From the NCBI GenBank assembly GCA_033439255.1, contig CM065881.1, positions 2,542,001 through 2,606,000 of the forward strand: a stretch of 64,000 nt of DNA. Reading direction: 5' to 3'. The number at the start of each line of letters is the position of its first letter. Positions within the stretch are counted from its first letter, which is position 1. Below, piece by piece: positions 45,440-60,690 of the stretch. A program made the position numbers and the translations under genes. The notes under the pieces were generated by a model, which saw only the letters and a list, made by a program, of their open reading frames with translations, did no database searches and was not told where the DNA came from. The stretch comes from Hericium rajendrae. Its lineage: Eukaryota; Basidiomycota; Agaricomycetes; Russulales; Hericiaceae.

Positions 45440-48295
45440 ATGTCGCTCGGTGAGTCCTCCCAGCCCGCGACAAGCGTGTGTGCGTGATTGGTCGCTCGCT
45501 CCAATGCAGCCTTGTCTTCGCCATCACCTTGTTTTGTCGTCTTTCCGTTCTGCGCTCATCTCCATTTCGTTTTCTTTTGTCCTTCCTTGCTCTTTCCTCT
45601 AGACACAGCCCTAGCGCAACCGCCAGCCGCCGTGTTCGCCGCCGACGGCCCCTCTTCCTCAACGTCGCCCGTGCCAATGGCCGCCACATCCTTTGCTGCC
45701 GCGGCCGCTCGCCCTGCGACACCTCTCGCCCAGCCCAATTCCTTCAGCGTCTTCAATATGAATGATATGGCGTCGTCATTGGCAATAGAGTCAGCGCAGG
45801 CGTCGTCGCCGGCGTCTGCAGGCAACGACGCCGAGGACCCCAACGCGGACGTCGACCCCGCGATCATCGAGGCGCTCAAAAGCAAGGACCGGTTATTCGT
45901 GCTTCGTGTGGGAGAGCTCATGGAAAACCTCATCAGCGAGCGAAAGTGAGTTTTCTGTTTCTGATATGCTGTATCGTCTGCGTGCAAAAAGCAGCGGAAA
46001 AGGACGACTGTGTGTCTCGTGCACACAGCGAAAATTGGGAAGAGGATGATAGTTTGTGAACATTGCGCTGACCATCTGTTCAGGCCTCGTATTGAAATTT
46101 CGCCGTCGACATCCTATCAAAAACTTCTCGTCCATCGCTGTTCGGCATTTTACAAGGTCGTATTAGAGAACGATACCCTCTCCAAGAGTATCATCGTATA
46201 TGCATCGGAAGAGAGCAGAGTGTACGTTTCGCGCACGCTGTTCTCATTCTATACCCTGACTTCATCCACAGTCCATCACGCCGGATAGCAGAGCTAGTTC
46301 CGGCTGAAGCGACAAAGCAGCCTGCCTTCAAGATTATGCGACGATCCGCAACTGAGCGATTCCGTAGTAAGCCCGCCTCTCGCACAGGCTCTTTTGGCGG
46401 CGAGGATGCCGAGCTATCTGATGGTGAGCCATCCGAAGGTGGGAGCAATGGAAGCCGAGGCAACACTGTTGGCAATGGAAAGAAGCGTCTGACCATGGAG
46501 GAGCGTGAGGCTGCTTATCAGGAGGCGCGGTCACGCATCTTTGGCTTCGAGGACAAGCAGAAGGAAAACGACATGAGCGCGAGCTCGTCGACGTTCAGCC
46601 TTGTCTCAGGCTCCAACTCGACCAGCGGAGGTGGAAGCAGTAGTGCTGGTGACTTGGACGACTCTATCAGCACGGCGGCGACGGAGAGCGAGTGGTCAGG
46701 TCCAGCGCATCGCGACAAAAGGGACGGTCGGCGCAATGGCTCAGGAGCCAACTCTGCCCGGTCTTCTTCACGGTCTCTGCGCTCCTTGCACGCGAGCAGC
46801 TCGCGCAATTCTCGGGCGGCATCCCCGTCCTTCACATTTGCATCTATCCACGACCCTCCGCAATCGCTGGGCTACGACGCCTCGCAACCCGGCCAGGGTT
46901 CCCGGGCTATCCCATGCAACCCTACGGCTACCCATATCCGCCTCCTGGCCAAGCCCAGCCGCAGAGCTATATACAGCATTATTACTACCCGCCATACTCA
47001 TATCCCCTCCGCAACACTCTGACCCAGGGAGTCCGACGCACGAGGGGCTCTTCGTCCCTCCCCATGCCCCGCACCCTCAGCAGATGTCATACATGCCCCC
47101 CTACGCGTGGCCCACCGCTCCTGGCGTTCCACAAGGCAACTCACACTCTGCAGGACCCTCCCCCGCACCGGGAGCGGCGTACTCGCAGTACGCCAGCGCG
47201 CCGCCATTTGCACCATATCCGATGGGATACTACCCGGGTCCACAGCCGCTCAACCCGCACGCGCCACCGCACGTTCCGCCGATGCCAGGGCATGGACAGG
47301 GGCAGGGGCAGGGGCAGGGGCAGGGTATGTATTCCGCGGACGGCCATGGCCACGGCCAGATGAACGGCGCAAACAGCCCCGAGGCGCACTTCCGGCGGCC
47401 GCCGACGCGCAGCGCGACGACGGGCGGGCAGGGCAGGCGCCAGTCGGCAGGCCCAAAGAGCGCGTGGAGCTACGGGCCTGGCGTGAGCATCGGGGGGTAC
47501 CCGTATGGCGGGATGACGGCCATAAGCAGTCCGACGAACACGTGGGAACGGGCGCGGGTGAGAATGTCGGCCCGCGGTTAAGTGGCCAGAGGCGGACGTC
47601 GGGGAACTCGAGTGGGAGTAAGACGCCGGCGGGGGATGAGGCGTCGTCTGTTGCAGTGAGCGCTCTTTTCTGCATTACCTTGTGTTCGCATTGTTGATGT
47701 CTCATGCGTTTCTGCGCCACAGTCGTCAACATCGTCATCTTCGCGGCGGACCTACACGTCCACGACATCCTCCCAGCACCCACTGCCCGCCCGCCCCGAC
47801 TGGGCCGTCGGCCTCAAAGCGCAGCCGACGCTGCACTCGACCCATCCGCACCCCCGGAACCACGACCACAGCAACACACACACGCACGATGTCGCCCGCG
47901 CAGTCGCAGAACGGCGCGCGCCTCCCTCACGCGCCCGCCGTCGTGCTGCAATCTGCGGACTTCCCGCCGCTGGGCTCGAGGAACGCGCCCGCGCCCGTGC
48001 CGAACGGTGCGTGGGCGCGCGTGATGTCGCCGCCGGGCCAGGGCGGGCAGGGCAGCAGCCGGCGTCGTACAGTGGCGTGCTGGCGCAGGCGCAGAGTCGG
48101 GAAGAGGAACGCGCGTTCGAGCGCCCGCCGCCGAAGGGTGGGGCGGAGCTGTTTAACCCGAAGGCAGGGCGGAGTGCGCCGGGCGAGTCTGCGTCTGCTT
48201 CTGTTTCTCCGCAGGATAAGGCCGACGGACCGGTGGAGGGGGTGGACGGGACGACGGAGGAGGGCGGGGGCGGGGAGGACGGCGTGCGCTCGTAG
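45440..48295 (+). CDS. R3H and SUZ domain protein
   Basis: Probably binds single-stranded RNA or DNA and acts in mRNA control (family knowledge of R3H-SUZ proteins). A 10-base first exon (45440..45449) supplies MSL and joins to 45603 onward (DTALAQPPAAVF). The R3H region runs from LRVGELMENLISERK through RPRIEISPSTSYQKLLVHR to SFYKVV-type AFYKVVLENDTLSKSI. The SUZ domain is FKIMRRSATERFRSKP with KKRLTMEEREAAYQEARSRIFG. The C-terminal half is disordered, with Tyr/Pro-rich blocks, a GQ repeat coded by GGGGCA units (about 47292..47326) and ADFPPLGS, a motif seen in RNA-binding proteins. The tail GVLAQAQSREEERAFERPP ends GGEDGVRS. At least five one-base frame changes are needed (46896, 47004, 47544, 47851, 48059 regions, nearly all at G or C runs). 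Confidence 0.8.
47292..47326 (+). repeat. GGGGCA-type tandem repeat inside the R3H protein gene
   Basis: About five copies of a hexamer (CAGGGG) encode alternating Gly-Gln. G-rich repeats of this kind often vary in copy number and are hard to sequence, which fits the indels seen in this gene. Confidence 0.7.
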
Positions 48296-48613
48296 TCATA
48301 CACTGACGGCTATGTGCGCGGGTGGGGTATGATTATCTTGGTGGTCTGTCTGCTTCCGGCCGCGGCGCGGGAGACGGGACGGACGTCGCATGTCAGCTGT
48401 TTTCGCACGTTTCTTTGTGTTGTATCTCCGTGTCCCTGGGCTCCTGTCGTAGCAGGTAGAGTGAATATAGTCTGTTTGTACGCTGCTCGGCAGTTCTACC
48501 CATCCGCATATAACTGAGTGCAGTCGAAATGACCGAGGAGTGGGTGTTTGTCGCTGTTTGACGTTGTGTAAAACCGAAGCTTTTGGCAAACAACGCTTCG
48601 TCTGCAACTCGTC
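48296..48613. other. Spacer between R3H gene and RPB4
   Basis: Tandem plus-strand spacer holding one 3' UTR and the RPB4 promoter. No other feature seen. Confidence 0.5.
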
Positions 48614-49239
48614 ATGACCACCCGCCTGCGCCACCGACCGAACGTGGAGGAGGAGGATGCCTCGCAGCTGAAGCTCGGTCCCGGTACGCACCACCTTCGT
48701 CCGCTTAACGGACTGACTAACGCAGCGCAGAGTTCAACAACGCCGGGTGTCTGCTCATCTCGGAGGTGAAGTACCTCCTCGAGAACCGGGACAAGGACGC
48801 GCCCGACACCGCGTACGCCGTCCTCGCATGCGCGCTATGTAGTGGCTTGCTGACGTGCGCATGTGCAGGGTGTACAACAAGACGCTCGACTATGTCAAGA
48901 ACTTTGCGAAGTTCAACACGACCGACTCCGCGTCGGCCGTCCGAGAGTGCGTCGTATTCCGCTCCGTCAGCGTGCAGGCAGGGCTGATGCGATGTGCATT
49001 ACAGGACGCTGCGGCGGGAGCCGGCGCTGACGCAGTTCGAGACGGCGCAGATCGCGAACCTGTGTCCTGCGGATGCGGAGGAGGCGAAGAGCATCGTCCC
49101 GAGGTGTGTGTACCCGCGCGTGTGGCAGGCGGGGTCGTGCTGACGGTGTTTATTTGCATCTAGTCTGGTGAAGATCGACGATGACCGGCTGCAGGCGCTG
49201 CTGGACGAGATTCAGACGATGCGGAAGTTCCAGACATAG
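48614..49239 (+). CDS. RPB4: RNA polymerase II subunit RPB4
   Basis: Forms the stalk of RNA polymerase II with Rpb7 and acts in initiation, stress survival and mRNA decay. Five exons give about 140 residues in one consistent frame: MTTRLRHRPNVEEEDASQL, EFNNAGCLLISEVKYLLENR, VYNKTLDYVKNFAKF, TLRREPALTQFETAQIANLC, PADAEEAKSIVPSL, and the end LQALLDEIQTMRKFQT. The start has a good match to the family (short acidic N-terminus after the first Met), and the length is normal for a fungal Rpb4. No frame disturbance. It is convergent with PUS1, with about 120 bases between stop codons. Confidence 0.93.
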
Positions 49240-49362
49240 CCCCGTGTAACGTTGCTGCACTTATAGCATAGACCTCTGACATTGTATCACAACCAACATT
49301 TCAGCTAAGCTGTGGTTCCATGAGATACATCAAACACAACAACAGATGACTATAGTGTATAT

Positions 49363-51487
49363 TCAAGGAAATAAATTACCCTCCATGTCTGCGAGCTTGG
49401 CCTTATCTAACACACCCTCCTCTTCCTCTTCTTCCTCGCGCTCTTGCTCCTCGACATTGCCCGTCGCGGATAGTCCGTCGCATCGAAGCGTTTCTTCTCG
49501 CGGAACGGCTGCGCGCGGCGCTCGCCCTTCTTGATGACCGCGCCGGCGGGGATGATGCCCTTCGTGTTCAGATATCCGAGGTCCCCGCCTGTATACAAGT
49601 CCACCGAGCGGACCCACGCGTCGAAGCTGCCAGTCCGACGATCAGCACTTCGCACTTATGGTCTGTAGAGAAAGGAGGGAGACGCACACGCCGCCGCGGT
49701 CCTCGATGCTGCGCATGCGGTCGTAGATCTGCGCCTGCTTGAACGCCGCGATCGTCTCCGCGTGTGAGTCAAAGTCGATCGGCGGGCGGAAGTCCGCGTC
49801 CGTAGGGGATAGCTTCGTGTTCAGGCCCTCGACCTTGCGGTTGTACGAGTCGAAATTGGGTGCTCGAGCAGTAAGCCGAGCGACGGCATTTTGGGGATGA
49901 AGACGTGGCGCGGGCCGTATAACTGGTGGTGCGAATAAATATTTAATCATGGATGGGGAGATGGGTATGCACCTCATCGATCACTTGTGCTGGGGTGCCG
50001 GTGCGGCAGGATAGCACGAGAGAAGCCATCATTTTGCGCTGACAAAAAAACGGGCATGAAGATCATATGCGTTGCATACATTGCATACTTACAATCTATC
50101 ACGTTTTGTGAGCACAAGCCGTGTAAGCACGAAAAAAAGAACATGCCTGGTGAAGCATGAAGCTCTGCCCATGGAACATGACGCTTATCCATTCCGTGTC
50201 TCCGAAGACAGCCGGGTCCGCAATCTGTGATGCAACGTCCAGATTGAGAGGCTCTTTATCAAGAATGATAAACAAACCTCAATTTTCTTCATGTGTCGCT
50301 GGGTGCTTCGGTCGCCGAAGTCGCGTCCAACTGTGAAATTATGGAAATTATGCGTGCCCTCAAATTTCGCGGCCGTCGCGCGCAGGCGTTCCATCATCTC
50401 AGGAGCCTGCCCGCCACTGCCGTTTCCGACGCAGATCATCCTCTTTTGTGTCGCTGGCATGTCCCTCCCAGAAGGAATGCGTAGGAGCAGGAGTAGGCTC
50501 GGCATTCGATGATGACGACGACGGCGCTTGGCTCTGCAGGGCTTTATGCAAGCCGCTGCCTGGTTTCGGGGGGATGAGCAGGTAGCTGGGGAAGAAATAG
50601 GTATATTTGCGGCTATCGCAGGATCTACGGCTGTACATGAGCAAAGAAAGACGGAAAAATATGGGAACATACACTCTGGCGCTAAAGGAGTTTTGAACGC
50701 GAACGTAGCCCCACAGACGTATTTCTGGTGGGAGCAGTTCGTTCACGTGGGCGACGAGGTCAGGAACGTCCGGAATTTGAGTGATAATCTTCATGGATAC
50801 AACATTTCCTGCAGCATGCACCCCTGCATCGGTACGTGCGGCGCGTCCTAGATTTACCTTTCACACACGCCTCAGAACTTCCGGCACCTATAGAAAACAT
50901 TAAAAGGAAAGTGTGCACACCTTCACGGGATCGTCTGCATTGTCTTGCGACACCGCCCCTGCACGCACAGGGGCATCAAACAGGACGCCCTCGATCGTAC
51001 GCACGTCCGGCTGGCTGTAGACACATTCAATGCCGTACATACAAAGAGCACACCCACGCATCGACAAAGTACGCACATCTGCATCCCCGCACACCCCGTT
51101 CCGCAGAACCCAATCAGCAGCGCACACTGCCGCTTGGGCAGCCGGGGCGCCTTGTCCGCCCCGTCCTCGCCCTCGTCGGCCCTGCCTTCACCCTCGCCGC
51201 GCGTGCCCCGCCGCCTGCCGACATTGCGCCCGACTTTTCTTTGCCCCTGCGCGACTTCGCCCAGCCGGCGGCGTCGCGTCGCGCATCGCCCTTCTTGTTT
51301 TTTGGCTTCGCGCCCGACGGCCCTGCGGCGTCGTTGGCGGGCGGGCCACCGTCGGAGGACGGCACGGAAGACAGAGGCTCAGGCTCGGCGATCCTGACGC
51401 GCTTTGCGATGTCGGAGGACGTGCTGGGTTGGTCCACGGGCCGTTTTGCAGGGAGACGGGGCTGCTCTCCGTCCTAGCTTCTGACAT
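49363..51487 (-). CDS. PUS1: tRNA pseudouridine synthase 1
   Basis: Converts uridines in nuclear tRNAs (for example positions 27, 28, 34, 36) and some other RNAs to pseudouridine. Conserved blocks in order: KRQCALLIGFCGTGCAGMQ, IQPDVRTIEGVLFDA, VSQDNADDPVKV, HVNELLPPEIRLWGYVRVQNSFSARVYCDSRKYTYFFPSYLL, FEGTHNFHNFTVGRDFGDRSTQRHMK. After these come FHGQSFMLHQ, MMASLVLSCRTGTPAQVIDE, EHPIFDSYNRKVEGLN-type sequence and an acidic Glu-rich tail. In most relatives the FCGTGYNGMQ motif has Tyr-Asn where this reads Cys-Ala. The start at 51487 opens MSEARTESSPVSLQ. One missing base is inferred at each of 51444..51447, 51206..51209 and 49468..49469. The catalytic Asp falls in the KYTYFFPSYLL region's upstream block, which is split by introns, so I did not place it exactly. 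Confidence 0.85.
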
Positions 51488-51863
51488 AGTGTGTAGTTGA
51501 GTTGCTGGATTATATGGACGCTCGACGCGTGGAGAGAAAAAGAGATTGTGGTGGACGCCGGAAGTAGAGAAAGGCACATGCTCGAGCGGACAAATCTGTC
51601 TCTGTCTGACCGATCTCCTCATCCACTGATCTCAGATCCACTTGCTGTCCTGGTCGGTGTCTCGAGCGAAAACAAGCAGCACAATCCAAGCACGATGAGG
51701 GTAGGACTAAGTAGAACATTGCACGCAGGCGAAGATGAATTCATTTTTAATTCCACTGCCACCGCTCGTGAAGATTTCGTACGATAGGTAAGTATGAAGG
51801 TATAATGAGATCAGAGCACAACCGTCTATACCATATCCAAAGCCCAAGATTCAGAAAACGACA
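51488..51863. other. Spacer between PUS1 and xylulokinase
   Basis: Holds the PUS1 promoter and the 3' UTR of the xylulokinase gene, both minus-strand. No other feature seen. Confidence 0.5.
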
Positions 51864-53687
51864 TTAGTTCGCGCAGGCCTGCACAACCTGCGCCTCGCAC
51901 AGCCGGTAAGGTTCCACGAGCTGGTCATACAGCCGCGTGATCTCCTCCCTCGGCTCAGCAACCTTCTTCATCTTCTCGATATCACTGGCCCGCATTTCCT
52001 CGAACGTACCGCGACCACCATTCATCGCTCGCCACCAAGCGAACTTGGCAAGAATCGCACCGCCCGTGCCCGCGGCCTCCTTCGTGTCCTCGACGACGAA
52101 CGCCGACATACCAAAGAGATCGGCAGCCAGCTGCCGTATGGTCTGGTTGGCCGACGAGCCTCCAGTCAGGACCAGTCGCTTGAGCATGGGGGCAGATGAT
52201 GGCATGATCGCCGCGATGCGCGAGCGGATGGACAGGAACTGCGACTCGAGAATGGCGCGCGGGTGGGCCGAGTCCGGGATCGAGGCCGCACGGACGGGCG
52301 CGCCATCCTCTGACGAAAGAAGAAATCTCCGTGAACGTTTGGCGGGATAATTTCGGGAGAGGGAAATAGAAGCCCCAATGTGAGTTGTTGCCCGGGGGCG
52401 TTTCTTCGACCAGATCGTTGAATTTCGACCAGTTGGCATCCGCATACTTGTCGCGGACTTGTTCCCGGGCCAGAGCGCCGTTCTTATAACAGAGCATGGC
52501 GATGTGCGCATTGATGTGGTGGGATGGGAAAGCAGGTGCGAGGTCGTGAAGCGGGCCGGCGGGACCTCTGCAGGTGGAATGGAGAGCAAGAAGGTCGTGG
52601 ATGTGCCTAAGGACAGAACTGCATCTCCTGGAGTCGAGAGCGCGACCATCGTCGCGGGATTGTCGCCAGTAAATGGTGCGACAAGGCAGTCTGGGTGACA
52701 TGACACGTTAGATGCGTCCGGCATGGCGGGACCTATAAGCATTCAGACTTGCCTGGACTGAAGCCCCAGCGCTCGATCCACCATCTTGAGACCTTGCCTA
52801 GGATGGAACCACCGGGGACGGGCTCGGGACCAATCTTCGAGCGCAGCTCTGGACCTCCACACGCCTCGAGGAGACGGTCGTCCCATTTGCAGGTGAGCAC
52901 GTCCATAAGATTCATCCCGCTCGCATCGGACACCTCGATGGGCGCGACGGACCCAAGAAAGAGCGATGGCAAGAACGACGAGACCAATGAGACACGGGAC
53001 GTCGCCTCGTAAGCCTCTGGTTTCAAACGCCGGATCTGCAGACACGGCTCAGCTGACCGCCGCACGGAACTCTCCAGGCTACATACCCGTTTGATCTGGG
53101 TGCCTGTGAAACGCTCGTAGGCCTCGACTGCCAGAGATGTCGGCCAAGGCCTGCGCTCCACCAATCGCGTCTTCGATTTCACGACACTCGCGAGTCGTGG
53201 ACGAATCTTGCCAGATGGGTGCATTTGGGAGGAGAACGCGCCTGGGATCAGCTGTGACTGGAGGGACTTGGCTGAGTTGAGGGATCCCAAAGCAGCTTCG
53301 GCGGTCGCGGACCAGTACACTGAGCCGTGTTGCTGCGATCGGGCGCGAAATATCAGTACAGTGACCAGCGCGGAAGAGCATGACGGTGCTGCTGACCTGG
53401 CCCGCTCCAGAAATACCTTGGATGGCAGAAAAATCGACGCCTTCGTCCTTCATCCTTTGCATGAGCAGGTCGAGCGCCTCGAGCCACATCTCGACGGGCG
53501 AAGTCACCTCGCCCTCATCGGGGCCGAGGATGGCGCCGTTTGTCGTGCCATAATGCGGCAGGTCCTTGTCGAACCCGACAGCAGTCTGATGCACTACGCT
53601 GGAATCGTCAGAAATGAGAATGGCTTTGAGCTGCTGGGTGGACAGGTCAAGACCAAGGAAGAGAGGACCTTCGTCTGCGTACGACAT
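51864..53687 (-). CDS. XKS1: D-xylulose kinase
   Basis: Phosphorylates D-xylulose to xylulose-5-phosphate, feeding plant-derived pentose into the pentose phosphate pathway. FGGY-kinase marks in order: LFLGLDLSTQQLKAILI (N-terminal phosphate loop), the ISGAGQ plus GSVYWS block around the intron, AYERFTGTQI, EATSRVSLVSSFLPSLFLG, DASGMNLMDVLTCKWD, VAPFTGDNPATMVALSTPGDAVLSLGTSTTF, LCYKNGALAREQVRD, GFYFPLPEIIPPNVHG, LVLTGGSSANQTIRQLAADLFG and GTGGAILAKF. The start at 53687 (MSYADEGPLF) and stop at 51864 give the usual length of about 550 residues. Three missing bases (about 52509..52526, 52355..52357 and 52316..52318) cancel out over about 200 bases; the sequence outside them is normal. These look like read errors. 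Confidence 0.88.
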
Positions 53688-54321
53688 GTTGGGGAAAGTA
53701 ACACGCACAATACGATCGTTGGACGCGAGCCTGCTTCATTTTATATGCAAGCACGGAGGATACGTTCCTGTCCTCCGATCGGCCTGGAATTTCGCTCGCT
53801 TGTTGAAACGTGGGGTAATTGGTTGTGGGGAAGACGGAGGGATGCGGGCCGATGGCATTTGCGGGGAAAGGCTCGGCAATTAGCTCCATTTTAAAACTGA
53901 CGTTCTCATGACCGTGATGCTCGCACGAAAAGCGCGCTGCTGCCGATGCCGATCAACCAGGACCTAGGGTGTCGCAAAGGCCTCGGGATAGCATGAAGGT
54001 CTGGCCAGCAGGAACCCCAGCCGAAGTCCGAAGGGAGCTGACGACGCTCTCTGAGAACATGACCAAGAAGTTCGAGTTGATAACAAGAAGTAAAGAAGCG
54101 TGCTGATAATCTGACTATGAGCTTCGTCGATGCTTCATCATTGGGCACGCTGAAGGATAATAAACTATACGTGTCTGCACTACAGACAACCGAGACCAGC
54201 TTACAATGAGTGGAATAATGTACAGACCAGTCAGCAGTTCCGAAGAATATTGTTGTGAAGGATAAACGTGCTTTTGAAAATGCTATGGAAGACTTGCATA
54301 ATGCGTCGGGTACTGCTAGGC
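53688..54321. other. Spacer between xylulokinase and PIF1
   Basis: Holds the xylulokinase promoter and the PIF1 3' UTR. TTTATATGC near 53739..53746 on the plus strand gives a weak TATA-like match on the minus strand. No other feature seen. Confidence 0.45.
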
Positions 54322-56890
54322 CTAATTATCGTCTTCGTCGGAGAATTTGAGCGTCTCCAGTGTCTTGCTCCATTGCCGGACTTTGTCGTGGACGAAGACC
54401 TAGGGTAGAGATATATCGGACACAGGCTTACAACGTCCTGAACCCGCGACGTACTTTGTCAGCGCTGAAATTCAGCACTTGGAGGCCGTTGAGTGACGTT
54501 GCACGGGAAAGTGCGACGTATGCTTGACCTATAAATAAGATATTAATCAGATTAACTTGATATAGCTCGGATAGATCGACCGGGGATTGATAACGGCGGA
54601 AAATGAACACCCACCTTTCTCAAAGACCTTCGCAAGGTCTACCTTGACACGATCTAGTGTTTGTCCCTGAGACTTGTGGATGGACATGGCCCAGGCCAAG
54701 ATGAGAGGAAGCTGCATGACCAAGGTCAGAACGCATCTTTGTCGCAGGTCGCCGGACTGACCTGACTCCGTGATGCTTGAATCTCGCCGCTGGGCAGCTC
54801 GACCTTCCAGACCTCCGGCTGGACCATCACCTCCCTGCTCCCACCAGGCACCTTGAATTCTACCACAGGCCATTTTGTGGTAGAGATCTTCGGCGCATTC
54901 TTCTTTCCCGCACTGCTGGGCTTGCTCGCCTCCGCCTCTATCAACGCATCCTCAAAGTCCGTCTTGTATGTTGCCGGATCCACGAAACGTTTGATTATGC
55001 CCATGCTACCGTTCACAAGGGTTTCATCAACGTTCTTTATGAGCATGACCTGTGCATCGACGGCAAGGTAGAGGATCTCGGGCGCCATGAAGTTGTCCAG
55101 CAGTTTCTTACGTTGTTCTTCTTGGGCACTGCCGCCATCCGTTGCTCGATAAGTCTTGTTCTCGCCTCGTAATCGGCCCATACGAACACCGTTCGAGCTA
55201 TCAACATCATTCCGGCGCGGGAACCTGCAGAGTTACATTCATCATTGAGATGAACATGGGCCCAAAGCCCCAAAACTCACAGCTCAGTTGGCCCCAATCC
55301 GTCTTCATAGATAATCTCTCGTGATAGAGACTTGAATTTCGTGATCGATTTCTGGGACAGGGTACCGAATCGCATTTCGTTGAGCATGTCGACGAATTCT
55401 GAAATTCAATTGCATTGAAGTGATATATCTTGCAGGCAAATGATTGGAGGTGTACCTTGATCTTTCTGACGGAACACCTTCGTGAGCATAATCATACGCT
55501 TGATGGCTTGCTTCCACATCTCCGCCTCAAATGCAAACTTGACAGGTTTATTGCCCTTCTGCACAGGAGGCAGCTGGAAGAAGTCGCCAGTGACGATGAC
55601 CTACATGAACACATCGCGATACGTCAGGACACCTTTGTACAGAGACTGGAAGAACTGACCTGGATGCCGCCAAACGGCTCAGTCTTCTTGCGCAGGATGC
55701 TTCCGATTCGGGAGAGCTTGTCAAAAAGATCTCCGTCAATCATGGAGACTGAACGCAGGGCAATTAGACACCATCCGAGGTGGTCCAATAGCTAATAGCC
55801 GACCTTCATCGATGATGAGGACCCGTGTCCGCAACCATCTCCCACTTGCTTTCTTGTTCTTGCGGACCTTGGTTGAAAGCTCCTCTGCGCTCTCGATCCC
55901 AAGACCAATGCCAGCAAACGAATGGACCGTGACGCCACCAATGTTGCACGCAGCGATACCTTAAAATGACGCATGGATATTAACACGTCGATGCTCGTTG
56001 TAGAGCAGACGTACCGGTTGAGGCTGTTACGGCTACGGCATCGGGAGATTTGACAAATTTCTTGTGCATGGCCTTGATGATCTCTCGTAGGAGCACCGAC
56101 TTTCCGGTTCCTGAATATGACAGTCAATATATGCGCATCGCAAAGCAGACTGAGGTTCAACATTGCGAACATCCTCATATACCATAAGTATACATGCAAC
56201 ACGCTGCATTCTGTGGGATGCAAGTCTAGATGACGCATATACGCGGCATGCAACACGGTAGGAAGGAAGAACTCGAATGTCATGAACGTCATGAATATGA
56301 TGCTCACCAGCGCTTCCCGTGTAGAATATATTGGCGCCATCTTGGACCAACTTCAAATATATCTCTGCTCCTTGCTGAGGAAAATGGAGGCAGGCTTGGA
56401 GACGGCGCCTGATGATTTTTCTGCAGCAATAACGAGCGGCTCTGCCACAGCCTTCGATGAAATAGATGTCCGGGATGAATAGAAGACTGTTCGCTACCGA
56501 CGATTTCCCAAATGCAGAGGACCTTGAAGAGCTCGATAAAGTGGAGGACTGTGTAGTGTTATATTGAGTGGGAGTGGAGAGGGAATCATCCCAGGAGGAG
56601 GGTAGTTGACGACGCTTCGCCGCCGGCGCGGTCGAGACAAACGAGTCCAATGTCCGTTTCTGCGACGCTGTCTTCTGAGACGAGTCCGACGTGCCTTGGC
56701 TCGAGCTCTCGCCATTTCCTCGCGAGGCCACACCCATCTCGATCATCTGCATTAAGCGGCTCGAGAGCTTTTTTGATGGTTGCGGCGCATCGACGATTTC
56801 CACGTCTGGGTCGGTCTTGACTAGGGTATTCGACGAGAAGTCCCGCTTAATGGATGCAAGGCCCGACATGGGCTGTCTGGGTTGAGACAT
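54322..56890 (-). CDS. PIF1: PIF1-family ATP-dependent 5'-3' DNA helicase
   Basis: Unwinds G-quadruplexes and displaces telomerase in the nucleus, and maintains mitochondrial DNA. The N-terminus ([18 protein letters not shown]) is disordered and Ser-rich. Helicase blocks in order: [27 protein letters not shown] then [10 protein letters not shown] (Walker A), [29 protein letters not shown] (Walker B), [11 protein letters not shown] (motif III), [33 protein letters not shown] and [19 protein letters not shown] (motifs V-VI). It ends after a short exon with [12 protein letters not shown]. About ten introns. The 48-base intron after AFGKSS contains no stop, so automated models may read through it. 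One missing base at the AAA run 56355..56357 separates RYI from LKLV. Confidence 0.9.
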
Positions 56891-59831
<2,941 letters not shown>

Positions 59832-60690
59832 GGTGCTCTGTTCATCTCTTGAGTCCGACAAGTCCAAATACTGCTTTTGTTGCTCTTTGCGAAATCATGG
59901 TGGTGTGTTTTCTGTACGATTCGAATTCTTTACATCTGCTTTCTGCTGTAGTTGTGTATCATCGTCATTTCTTTATGCGTTTTCGACGAAACTTGACAAC
60001 TCAAAGTGTATGTTTAACTCCTGTGAACTCGAATGAGCTCGAACGGGACTATAGTCACCGTAACTTGAAAGGCTTCAGATAACGGGCACAGCAGGTATGC
60101 CTAAGAAGGCCAACAATCTTCGGTCAGAGTGTGTAGTTCTGATCGCGCAAGATGGAGGAAGTTGAAATTCAGGATTTATTCAACACCAAACTATCAATCT
60201 CTGGCCATGCGTGCAGCATATGATTTTCAGTCAGATTTTGAATTCATATGTACTCGAAAGGATCGTGCGGCGCTCTGTGTTGGGAGTGAAACACGACTTC
60301 GGGATGTTGGGAAGGGTAAGCTGAAGCCTAGCAAGGTCGCGAAGTATGAGGCACCAATGAAAGGGAGAAATAGTAGCATAAAACAGGGGTATAGGCATGT
60401 TAAGAGTGCAATGATCAAGGATAGCTATATCTGATGCCAGTGTAGAACATTCAGATTTGAAAAGGTCATTATATAAACCTCAGGTTAGTGTCGCCACTGA
60501 AAATGTTTGTTCAGTTAAGCTAGTCATAAACAAATTGGCGGAATGAAAAGGTGACGAACACATTGGGCGATCTTCATGCGGCAGTGCGCTAGCTTATTTG
60601 ATTGTTTGGCTTGCGCGCCGACCGGCATTTGAGAAGATCTGAGAGACGCGTACGAGACGTCAGCTAGTTGCACCGTTTTGGAGAAGAAAG
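59832..60690. other. Intergenic spacer
   Basis: Convergent region between the glucoamylase stop and the LRR fragment. AT-rich with several short frames, none with a motif. No repeat or RNA gene seen. Confidence 0.5.
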
